From contig CAMAQD010000014.1 in NCBI GenBank assembly GCA_945860385.1, positions 1 through 64,000 of the forward strand: a stretch of 64,000 bases of DNA, given 5' to 3'. The stretch's first letter is position 1, and each line of letters begins with the position of its first letter. The notes under the pieces were generated by a model, which was not told the DNA's origin, searched no databases, and saw nothing but the letters and a program-made list of their open reading frames with translations. This document shows positions 25,950 to 33,404 of the stretch, one piece after another. This DNA comes from Flavobacterium psychrophilum (GTDB lineage Bacteria; Bacteroidota; Bacteroidia; Flavobacteriales; Flavobacteriaceae). A program made the position numbers and the translations under genes.

Positions 25950-28109
25950 TTAATGAAGCAATATCTCCAAAATACTGATTGCTGCTTCACTAATTTTGGT
26001 TCCAGGGCCAAACACAGCAACCGCTCCAGCATCGAATAAAAATTGGTAATCCTGCGCAGGAATTACTCCACCTACGATGACCATTATGTCTTCACGACCG
26101 TGTTTTTTGAGTTCGGCTATCACTTGAGGAACAAGCGTTTTGTGTCCCGCTGCTAGTGAAGAAACTCCAAGAATATGCACATCATTTTCCACGGCTTGTT
26201 TAGCGGCTTCGGCCGGGGTTTGAAACAAGGGACCTATATCGACATCAAAACCCAAATCGGCATAGCCTGTGGCGACTACTTTAGCACCTCGATCGTGTCC
26301 ATCTTGTCCCATTTTTGCAATCATAATTCTAGGGCGACGGCCTTCTTTCAGGGCAAATTCATCGGCTAGTTGTTTGGCTTTCTCAAAGCTTTTGTCGTCT
26401 TTAATTTCTTTGCTATACACGCCACTGAAGGATTTAATTTGTGCTTTGTATCTTCCGAAAACTGTTTCCAGGGCATCGCTGATTTCGCCTAAAGTGGCGC
26501 GGTTTCGCGCTGCCTCGATGGCGATTTCCAGTAGATTGCCTTCTCCGGTTTGAGCACAAAGGGTTAGTTTTTTGAGTGAAAGTTGGACTTTATCGGTATC
26601 CCGAGTCGCTTTAATTTTTTCTAATTGCTCGATTTGCTGTTTGCGCACCATCTGGTTGTCGACGTCGAGGATTTGCAAGGGATCTTCTTTTTCTAATCGG
26701 TATTTGTTGACTCCTACAATAATATCCTGACTGCTGTCAATTCGTGCTTGTTTTCGTGCTGCAGCTTCTTCGATGCGCAGTTTCGGAATACCCGATTCAA
26801 TGGCTTTGGTCATTCCGCCGAGTTCTTCGACTTCTTCAATGAGTTTCCAGGCGTTTTGGGCTATTTCATTGGTAAGGCTTTCGACATAAAAACTGCCTGC
26901 CCAAGGATCGACTGTTTTGCAGATTTTGGTTTCTTCCTGTAAATAGATTTGGGTATTTCTTGCAATTCTGGCCGAGAAATCCGTTGGCAAAGCGATGGCT
27001 TCGTCGAGTGCGTTGGTGTGCAAAGATTGAGTTCCGCCAAAAGCAGCTGCGGCTGCTTCGATAGTGGTTCGTGCCACATTATTGAAAGGATCCTGCATCG
27101 TCAAACTCCAACCTGAGGTTTGGCAATGGGTTCTCAAGGCTAAGGATTTCTCGTCTTTGGGGTTGAATTGTTTCACCAGTTTAGCCCAAATCATTCGTCC
27201 GGCGCGCATTTTGGCAATTTCCATAAAATGGTTCATTCCGATGGCCCAGAAAAAAGATAGGCGAGGGGCGAAGTCGTCGATTTTCATTCCGGTAGCCAGC
27301 CCAGTTCTGATGTATTCCAACCCGTCGGCGAGGGTGTACGCCAACTCGATGTCGGCAGTGGCACCTGCTTCCTGCATATGGTAACCAGAAATGGAAATAG
27401 AATTGAATTTTGGCATTTTCTTGCTGGTGAATTCAAAGATATCGGCAATAATTTTCATCGAAGGAGTGGGCGGATAGATGTAGGTATTTCGCACCATAAA
27501 CTCCTTCAGAATGTCATTTTGTATGGTTCCTGAAAGTTGTTCCGGCTGAATCCCCTGTTCTTCGGCAGCGACAATATAGAATGCCATAATAGGCAAAACC
27601 GCTCCGTTCATCGTCATAGAAACTGACATTTCGCCTAAGGGAATCTGATCGAATAATACTTTCATATCTTCGACCGAATCGATGGCTACTCCCGCTTTTC
27701 CAACATCTCCTACCACGCGTTCGTGATCGGAATCGTAACCGCGATGTGTGGGTAAATCGAAGGCTATCGAAAGTCCTTTTTGTCCAGCGGCTAAGTTTCG
27801 GCGGTAAAAAGCATTGCTTTCTTCTGCGGTAGAAAATCCTGCATATTGGCGAATCGTCCAAGGACGGCGCACGTACATTGTGGTATATGGACCTCGTAAA
27901 TTGGGTGCAAAGCCCGCCCCAAAGTCCAGATGTTCGAGGTTTTCGATGTCTTTTTCGGAATAGGTGGGTTTTAGGGCAATGCCTTCGGCGGTGAGGAATG
28001 CTTCAGGTTGCAGTCCCGAAAGCTTTCGGGAGCAGTTTTCAGGTTGCAGATTACTGCTAACAGACTCACTACTGTTTTCTAATTTTATATGTTGGAGGTT
28101 TTTTCTCAT
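25950..28109 (-). CDS. scpA: Methylmalonyl-CoA mutase, large (catalytic) subunit
   Basis: A 719-residue adenosylcobalamin-dependent mutase interconverting methylmalonyl-CoA and succinyl-CoA. The substrate-binding barrel is recognised by [30 protein letters not shown] and [17 protein letters not shown] in residues 80-150. The B12-binding domain has the DxHxxG motif with His605 ([18 protein letters not shown]). The length fits the family. Residues about 20-38 ([18 protein letters not shown]) form an insertion made of a heptamer repeat with a palindrome (see 28001-28050). Small subunit at 29221; a TA pair and another gene lie between. Also called mutB. Confidence 0.92.
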   Translation of the reverse strand: MRKNLQHIKLENSSESVSSNLQPENCSRKLSGLQPEAFLTAEGIALKPTYSEKDIENLEHLDFGAGFAPNLRGPYTTMYVRRPWTIRQYAGFSTAEESNAFYRRNLAAGQKGLSIAFDLPTHRGYDSDHERVVGDVGKAGVAIDSVEDMKVLFDQIPLGEMSVSMTMNGAVLPIMAFYIVAAEEQGIQPEQLSGTIQNDILKEFMVRNTYIYPPTPSMKIIADIFEFTSKKMPKFNSISISGYHMQEAGATADIELAYTLADGLEYIRTGLATGMKIDDFAPRLSFFWAIGMNHFMEIAKMRAGRMIWAKLVKQFNPKDEKSLALRTHCQTSGWSLTMQDPFNNVARTTIEAAAAAFGGTQSLHTNALDEAIALPTDFSARIARNTQIYLQEETKICKTVDPWAGSFYVESLTNEIAQNAWKLIEEVEELGGMTKAIESGIPKLRIEEAAARKQARIDSSQDIIVGVNKYRLEKEDPLQILDVDNQMVRKQQIEQLEKIKATRDTDKVQLSLKKLTLCAQTGEGNLLEIAIEAARNRATLGEISDALETVFGRYKAQIKSFSGVYSKEIKDDKSFEKAKQLADEFALKEGRRPRIMIAKMGQDGHDRGAKVVATGYADLGFDVDIGPLFQTPAEAAKQAVENDVHILGVSSLAAGHKTLVPQVIAELKKHGREDIMVIVGGVIPAQDYQFLFDAGAVAVFGPGTKISEAAISILEILLH
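28001..28050. repeat. Repeat with palindrome inserted in frame in the mutase gene
   Basis: Two direct TTCAGGTTGCAG units (about 28002-28013 and 28038-28049) flank the perfect palindrome TCCCGAAAGCTTTCGGGA at 28014-28031. The heptamer wording is that of the array at 23857-24165. The element lies inside the mutase open reading frame and is read through as [18 protein letters not shown] without shifting frame. Confidence 0.8.
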
Positions 28110-28144
28110 TTGAATTCGATGTAGAAAGGTAACGGAATAAGGTT

Positions 28145-28447
28145 TTAATAATTTTTTCTATTCTTCCAAACTTTTGTATTTCTTGCAGTATGAATTATAG
28201 CTTTTATTACAATTTCGTTTTTATCAATTTCAAAATGGATCAAATAAGGGAATGTTTGTATCAAAGCAACTCTTGTTCTGTCATATCTTATTTGATATAA
28301 AATAGGCTTAACTCTTAAAATTTTTATTTCCTCTTTTATGGATTTTAAGAAACGTTTTCCAAGGTTTTTTTGACAAGTTTCATACCAAGAAGCGATTTCT
28401 TCAAGATCCATTTTAGCCAAAGGAAGTATTGTAAGTTTATAGTTCAT
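28145..28447 (-). CDS. RelE/ParE-family toxin
   Basis: A 100-residue basic protein with the RelE/ParE fold pattern: [21 protein letters not shown] at the N-terminus, a central [11 protein letters not shown] helix, and the terminal strands PYLIHFEID and [11 protein letters not shown]. These proteins are mRNA interferases or gyrase poisons. It overlaps the upstream antitoxin gene by 11 bases, the usual order (antitoxin first) for translational coupling. It interrupts the otherwise conserved mutase gene pair. The exact toxin subclass (ParE rather than RelE) is suggested by the HTARN end but is not certain. Confidence 0.75.
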   Translation of the reverse strand: MNYKLTILPLAKMDLEEIASWYETCQKNLGKRFLKSIKEEIKILRVKPILYQIRYDRTRVALIQTFPYLIHFEIDKNEIVIKAIIHTARNTKVWKNRKNY

Positions 28448-28670
28448 CCTCGATTTCCTTCATCACTTCATCAAAATCTAATGCACTGTCTGGGTTTTTA
28501 AAATAAGCTATTGTCCGTTCCCTAACTTCATCTATTTGCCATTGAGGAATTGTGTATTCTGCAGAGGAAGGCATAATGATTACATCTACTTCTTCCGCAT
28601 TAAAATCATCGGGTAGCGTAATATTTATTTTGTGATTTTTTACTTTAACGGTTTGTCTTATCGCTTCCAT
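28437..28670 (-). CDS. Antitoxin of the adjacent RelE/ParE-like toxin
   Basis: A 77-residue protein directly upstream of, and overlapping, the toxin gene. The first half has beta strands of the type found in AbrB/Phd-like or HicB-like antitoxins (VKVKNHKINITLPDDF), the second half is acidic and predicted helical ([23 protein letters not shown]) and would wrap the toxin. The family is short and divergent, so the call rests mainly on gene order, size and charge. It probably also represses its own promoter. Confidence 0.65.
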   Translation of the reverse strand: MEAIRQTVKVKNHKINITLPDDFNAEEVDVIIMPSSAEYTIPQWQIDEVRERTIAYFKNPDSALDFDEVMKEIEDEL

Positions 28671-28750
28671 AGGTTTTGTTTTATATGTAAATATAATTAT
28701 TTCTTTTAAAAATTCAGTCTTCTATCTTCCAACTCCCCACTTCCATTTTG

Positions 28751-29206
28751 TCACTTTTCAACAATTTTATACCTCCATTTTCTTTTGGTATAATTGGAAT
28801 TAAGACCTTCAATTACTCCCGCACTCATCGTTGTTCCTGCTCCAACAACAAAGATCAAAAAGGCGGAGTCACTTCCTCCACTTGCTGCTATTAAGGAGGC
28901 TCCTACAATGGCTACTCCTGAAATTAAGACTACCGTTTTGACTGTTCCCAACACTTTTGGTTGTTTTTTTATACTTTGGAGACTGTCCATTGCTACCTTA
29001 TGATTGTTGACCATAAAACTTAAACTGTCTGTAATTTTTAGATTTCCTACCCATTTTTTATGGTCCAAAGTTCTGATTTTGATGCGTTGGTTTTCCACAA
29101 ACACTTTTATTTTTCCGTTCCTGATGTTGGTTATTTCCAATGTTCGCTGTTGGGCGAAAACCGTGAACGAAATTAATAACAATAGTATAAAGATTCTGTT
29201 TTTCAT
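28751..29206 (-). CDS. Exported protein of unknown function
   Basis: A 151-residue protein with a clear signal peptide (MKNRIFILLLLISFTVFAQ; cleavage after Ala18 or Gln19). A short beta-rich region follows (residues 20-75), then a hydrophobic Gly/Ala-rich stretch (about 87-130) that could be one or two membrane segments, and a basic tail. I do not recognise a family. It lies between the mutase small-subunit gene (15 bases away) and the TA pair, on the same strand, so it may be co-transcribed with the mutase, but nothing links it functionally. Confidence 0.6.
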   Translation of the reverse strand: MKNRIFILLLLISFTVFAQQRTLEITNIRNGKIKVFVENQRIKIRTLDHKKWVGNLKITDSLSFMVNNHKVAMDSLQSIKKQPKVLGTVKTVVLISGVAIVGASLIAASGGSDSAFLIFVVGAGTTMSAGVIEGLNSNYTKRKWRYKIVEK

Positions 29207-29220
29207 AGGATAGGTTGGGG

Positions 29221-30585
29221 TTACTTTTCTTCTTTGAGACGGTCTTGTTCTATTTTTTCAGCCCATCGTTTTTCGATTATGGGGGAAATTAAGGTCTTTC
29301 TGGGTTTTATTTTCACGAAAGGGAACAATTCTAAATTGTCCTTCATCAGGTCTTTTTTGTTGGGATATTTGTTGGTTCCCAGTAGGATTTCTTTACCGGA
29401 ATCGAATAATTCCTGTTCTTTGTCAGCACTTTCCTGAATTTTTCGTTTGATGATTCCCTCGTTGAGTTGTTTGAGGAAACCGCCGTTGGCTTCGATGTCT
29501 TTGAATAATGTTAAGGCTTTTTCAGCTAGTTGACTGGTAAGACTTTCAATATAATAACTACCGTCCGCAGGATTATTGACTTTATCGAAATGACTTTCGT
29601 TTTTGAGAATCAGGAGTTGATTTCGGGCAATTCTATCGCCAAATTCGTTGTCTTTATGGTACAAGGCATCATAAGGAAGATTAGTAATGGCGTCTGCTCC
29701 GCCCAAAATGGCACTCATGCATTCGGTTGTGGTGCGTAGCATATTTATGTTGAAGTCATAAATCGTTTTGTTGCGTTTTGTAGGCGTAACCAATAGATGG
29801 CAATCGGAATTGTGGTCGTATTCTTTTGCAATCCGATTGAAAAGCAATCGTAAAGCTCGGAGTTTTGCAATTTCGAAAAAGTAATTTGTTCCCACCGAAA
29901 CTTCGAAAACGATGGACTGATTAATGGTCGTGATGCGGTTGAAATATTCGTTAGCGTGAGCCAAACTGTAGGCAATTTGCTGCACCATATTGGCACCCGC
30001 ATTTTGATATAAACCGCTATTGATACTGATAAGTGAAACATTTGTTGTCTCAGCAGAAAGCCAATTTAAGGTGTCGAAGTTTGTTTTTTCTTTAGTTGTG
30101 AACCAATTTCCTTCTTTGGCTAATTGGCCAATAGGATCAAGGTTGCAGTATATTTTTGCTTTTTTTTCTTTAGCGAAAGCCTCTATTTTTTTTACAAAAT
30201 CTATAGAAAGGAAAGAAAGGTTGAAGTAAATAGTAGTTTTTTCTAAGTCCATGTTTTGCAACAGTTTTTCTAATTCTGTTTTTTCGTCTTCGATGGTAAA
30301 ACGAATGCTTTCTGCACCGCGATTGATGCTGTCGATGGCTCGAAGATTTGATTTTTCGAGGTCGTGGACGAAGATGTTCTGGCAAATGCTGAAATTAGTT
30401 GCCTTTGTATTTATATTGGATGTTCCTTTATATTCGTCTTTATGGTAAAATGGTTTCACCTGAATGTCTTCGGGCGAATCCCAGATTAAGGTTTCTTTGT
30501 AGTCGGCACCTTTGAGTTCAAACTGGATTTGTTGTTTCCATTGTTTGGAGGAAACAGGATTGAAATCATCGAATACATTTTTCAT
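29221..30585 (-). CDS. mutA: Methylmalonyl-CoA mutase, small subunit
   Basis: A 454-residue non-catalytic partner of the mutase. It starts with FDDFNPVSSKQWKQQIQFELKGADYKETLIW, typical of the small subunit, and shows DPIGQLAKEG and a barrel-like central part (IAYSLAHANEYFNRI, FFEIAKLRALRLLF) related to the large subunit. It ends soon after this domain: the cobalamin domain with DxHxxG is absent, as is known for the short Bacteroidota forms. It lies upstream of the large-subunit gene, from which it is separated by three inserted genes (about 1.1 kb). Confidence 0.88.
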   Translation of the reverse strand: MKNVFDDFNPVSSKQWKQQIQFELKGADYKETLIWDSPEDIQVKPFYHKDEYKGTSNINTKATNFSICQNIFVHDLEKSNLRAIDSINRGAESIRFTIEDEKTELEKLLQNMDLEKTTIYFNLSFLSIDFVKKIEAFAKEKKAKIYCNLDPIGQLAKEGNWFTTKEKTNFDTLNWLSAETTNVSLISINSGLYQNAGANMVQQIAYSLAHANEYFNRITTINQSIVFEVSVGTNYFFEIAKLRALRLLFNRIAKEYDHNSDCHLLVTPTKRNKTIYDFNINMLRTTTECMSAILGGADAITNLPYDALYHKDNEFGDRIARNQLLILKNESHFDKVNNPADGSYYIESLTSQLAEKALTLFKDIEANGGFLKQLNEGIIKRKIQESADKEQELFDSGKEILLGTNKYPNKKDLMKDNLELFPFVKIKPRKTLISPIIEKRWAEKIEQDRLKEEK

Positions 30586-30674
30586 AATGTGTGTAAGTTT
30601 AATTTTTCAATATGACAATCTTAAATGCTGCTGCTTTTTTGGATTAGATTTTAAAAATTAAGTTTAAGAATTTA

Positions 30675-30710
30675 AACCATTAAGAGATTAAGTTTCATTA
30701 AGGCTTAATT
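30675..30710. repeat. Dispersed CATTAAG-rich element
   Basis: A 36-base segment that matches the one at 25679-25714 at 30 positions, both beginning AACCATTAAG and ending TTAAGGC-TAATT. Both lie in intergenic DNA. Such copies suggest a small dispersed repeat family; the function is unknown. Confidence 0.55.
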
Positions 30711-30789
30711 TGTGTACTTTGTTACTGGTTTTGTATTACTAATTTTCTAACTATTTTTTTAACAAGACGCACACTATTAGTTTTAGCAT

Positions 30790-31122
30790 TTACTTCTTAC
30801 TGTCTTTTTCGATGGTGTCGCCTTCAAATTCTATGATATAGACGTCTTCACTGTCTTTTTTCATATAGTATTTTTCGCGGGCGTATTTTTCGATTTGGTC
30901 TGGATTATTCAATTTTTTGATTTTTTCCTGATCTTTCCTGATTTCTTGCTGGTAGTATTCCTTATTGTCTTTGAGCTCGTTAATTTGCTTGTCTAGAACG
31001 CGATGACCAAAATAGGAATAGTTGTCCAGAAATACCATCCAAATTATAAATGACAACAATACCCAGACGTATCTGTTGCTTAAAAATTTGAACCAAGGTT
31101 TGTCTTTGTATGGGTTTGTCAT
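30790..31122 (-). CDS. Septum formation initiator family protein (DivIC/FtsB-like)
   Basis: A 110-residue bitopic cell-division protein. One N-terminal membrane helix (VWVLLSFIIWMVFLDNYSYF, about residues 19-38) follows a short basic cytoplasmic tail, then a coiled coil (LDKQINELKDNKEYYQQEIRKD) and the IEKYAREKYYMKKDSEDVYII motif shared by DivIC/FtsB proteins. It would join FtsL and FtsQ at the divisome. The neighbours uridine kinase and mutase subunits form a gene order known from flavobacteria. Confidence 0.85.
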   Translation of the reverse strand: MTNPYKDKPWFKFLSNRYVWVLLSFIIWMVFLDNYSYFGHRVLDKQINELKDNKEYYQQEIRKDQEKIKKLNNPDQIEKYAREKYYMKKDSEDVYIIEFEGDTIEKDSKK

Positions 31123-31298
31123 TTGTAATCCTGTGTTTTTTTAGTCCCTATAGCAGTGGAAATCCTTTTGTGCCGGTGTTCGGCACGAAAGATTACTTCA
31201 CAATGCTTTCATTTTCAGCGGAGTTCAGCGAACTTCGTTTGCAACGTATAGCGGGAAATAGCTCCTTAAAAAATGCTGCAATAAATTTACAAAAAAAA

Positions 31299-31907
31299 TT
31301 ATAAAATTCGTTGATTTATTACTGCTCGAACCACATCGATGGCAACGGTGTTGTATTTGTCGTTAGGGATGATGATGTCGGCAAATGCTTTCGTGTTTTC
31401 TAAGAATTGCTGGTGCATAGGTTTTAGGGTGGTTTGGTATCGGGTTAAAACTTCCTCCATATCGCGTCCTCGTTCGGCAATGTCGCGTTTCAATCGTCGG
31501 ATTAATCGCTCGTCTGAATCGGCGTGAACGAATATTTTGATGTCGAACAAGTCGCGAAGTTCGGGATTCGAGAGGATTAAAATTCCCTCGACAATCATCA
31601 CTTTTCGCGGATGTGTCACAATAGTGTCATCGGTTCGGTTATGGGTGGCAAAGGAATACACGGGTTGGTGAATGGTGTTTCCAGCTTTGAGTTCCTTTAG
31701 ATGAGCGACTAATAAATCGAAATCTATAGCTCTCGGATGGTCAAAGTTGGTTTTTGCCCGTTCCTCATAACTCTCGTTTGTAGATTCTTTGTAATAGGAA
31801 TCCTGGGCAATAATCCCCACTTCGGTATGGGGTAATTCGTTCATTATTTGATGAACTACGGTTGTTTTTCCTGAGCCTGTTCCGCCTGCTATTCCTATAA
31901 TCAGCAT
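31299..31907 (-). CDS. udk: Uridine kinase
   Basis: A 202-residue P-loop kinase that phosphorylates uridine and cytidine in pyrimidine salvage. Walker A is GGTGSGKT at residues 8-15; IIAQDSYYK, NFDHPRAIDFDLL and VMIVEGILIL (Walker B/lid region) with RRLKRDIAERGRD follow in the standard order, and the length is that of Udk. On the minus strand a TATTTTTG box (31938-31945) about 35 bases before the ATG may be its promoter; I found no matching upstream TTG. Downstream is the DivIC/FtsB-like gene. Confidence 0.92.
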   Translation of the reverse strand: MLIIGIAGGTGSGKTTVVHQIMNELPHTEVGIIAQDSYYKESTNESYEERAKTNFDHPRAIDFDLLVAHLKELKAGNTIHQPVYSFATHNRTDDTIVTHPRKVMIVEGILILSNPELRDLFDIKIFVHADSDERLIRRLKRDIAERGRDMEEVLTRYQTTLKPMHQQFLENTKAFADIIIPNDKYNTVAIDVVRAVINQRIL

Positions 31908-31950
31908 AAAATAGTTGTGTTATGATTTTTGTTGGAACAAAAATAGGGAA

Positions 31951-32189
31951 TTATTGATTTAGATGGAGGAATTATTTTTAATTCTGCTTGGTCAAAATGG
32001 GACAAGAGGATTGGGTAGAAAATTTGATTTGCAATTGGGTTTTTAGAGTTTGTCGCAATCGATTGGTATTGTTGCCTATTGGGTGGAAAGGTCAGAGACC
32101 TACTGTCACATCCTCAAAGTCGGAGACTTTGCGGAGCAGGGGAGCAAGTTGCGGAGTGTGAATTTATTGATTTAGATTGAGGAATTATT
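31951..32189. repeat. 26-base direct repeat flanking a 187-base segment
   Basis: Copies at 31951-31976 and 32164-32189 differ at one base. The second copy includes the last codons and stop of the DUF3999 gene (NNSSI), so the first is a detached duplicate of that gene end. The intervening segment contains the palindrome CAAAGTCGGAGACTTTG at 32115-32131 and looks like an inserted small element. Confidence 0.7.
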
Positions 32190-33404
32190 CTTCATATCCT
32201 TTACTAAACTTATTGTGAAAAAGGCAATTACTAAACCGCCCAAACTGATGCAAAGCCACATAAACCAAGATTGTTGCCAAAAGGATTTGACTTTGGTCTG
32301 GTTTTGTTTTGCCGCAGAGTATTTTATGTCATAAATTTTGACTTCAGGCAAGTTGTTGTCGATGCTATTTTTAAAATTTTCCAAATCATATTCCGGGGTG
32401 TTTAGTTTCGGATTGCCAGTTTGGATGGTGTATTTTTCATTTGCTTTTAAATCGGCAATTACTGCTATTTGATTTTGGAACAATTGGATTTTAGCCAAGG
32501 TCAAAGGTAGGTTGTCGCGATTTTCTATTTCGATGATGTATTCTTTTTCGAAAAGTTGCGGAATGGAAAACGTATTGTTTTGGTTGGAACTTAAATCAAA
32601 AGCAAAAACTGGTTCTTGAAAGGGAGCCGATTTTTGATTTATCTGCCTTTTTTTATGGATATAAATTTGAGCCTTGCGTTGAAACCAATTAGGAGCTGTT
32701 ATTGTAAAACCAATCTGATTTACGATTTGTGGACGGTTAAAACTAATGTCTATCCGGGTTTTCTTTTCGGCCGGAATCTGCAGCAATCTGATGCTTTTTG
32801 GGATTATTTCCTCCAGCTTGGATTTGTTTACTTGGTTGGTAAAAAAACCAATTTTCAATACATTTATTGGCAATGTTTTCTTGTCGTTCCATTCTATTTT
32901 CAGATACCGATATGAAGTTAGTGGCAAAGGTATTGTTTTGAAAACACTGGTGTCTTGGCTGTTTTCGAGTCCGTATAATTGAGAATTATTAACTAATCCG
33001 AACCATTCTTCTCGGTTGTCGCTTCCGCTGATACTGTACGATTTTGTAACATCAGAATTGGTTATGGACAGCACGATTTCGTCAATTGAAGTTTTGGGAT
33101 TTTCAAAAATGAGAATTGTTTTGCTTTTTGGAATTACGGTTTTCGACAGTATTTTGCATTCCGAAAAGCTGTTGGAATTTAGTTCACCCTTTCCCTGAAA
33201 GATATAATAAGGTATTTCGTTTCCTTTGGCATCCACTATTCTAAAATCACCCAATTCTTCTTTTGAGAAGGAACGAATTTCGGAAGGTAAGATGATTTTA
33301 TGTAAACCACTTTGCTTGACTGTTTCGATTTTAGCGGTCGTTTTGTGTTGTGCCAAAAGGCCGTTTGCTGCAAGCAGTATAAGTAGAAATTTATGCAGTT
33401 TCAT
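32172..33404 (-). CDS. DUF3999-like exported membrane-anchored protein
   Basis: A 410-residue protein with a signal peptide (residues 1-18, ending LLAQ), a long beta-rich extracytoplasmic region with repeated sandwich-like segments (ISGSDNREEWFGL, YRYLKIEW as in discoidin-type domains) and a single C-terminal membrane helix near 378-400. This matches DUF3999, which is often encoded next to DUF2339 proteins, as here, where the genes overlap by 14 bases. The function of the pair is unknown; the envelope location is inferred from topology. Confidence 0.65.
   Translation of the reverse strand: MKLHKFLLILLAANGLLAQHKTTAKIETVKQSGLHKIILPSEIRSFSKEELGDFRIVDAKGNEIPYYIFQGKGELNSNSFSECKILSKTVIPKSKTILIFENPKTSIDEIVLSITNSDVTKSYSISGSDNREEWFGLVNNSQLYGLENSQDTSVFKTIPLPLTSYRYLKIEWNDKKTLPINVLKIGFFTNQVNKSKLEEIIPKSIRLLQIPAEKKTRIDISFNRPQIVNQIGFTITAPNWFQRKAQIYIHKKRQINQKSAPFQEPVFAFDLSSNQNNTFSIPQLFEKEYIIEIENRDNLPLTLAKIQLFQNQIAVIADLKANEKYTIQTGNPKLNTPEYDLENFKNSIDNNLPEVKIYDIKYSAAKQNQTKVKSFWQQSWFMWLCISLGGLVIAFFTISLVKDMKNNSSI

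Noticed and set aside
27514..27861. A 115-codon minus-strand frame rich in Arg.
   Set aside because: It lies wholly inside the methylmalonyl-CoA mutase gene in another frame.
31160..31270. A possible hairpin terminator or regulatory RNA between the DivIC-like gene and udk.
   Set aside because: The GTGCCG/CGGCAC stem has only six pairs and no T run on either side; it reads more like part of a dispersed repeat.
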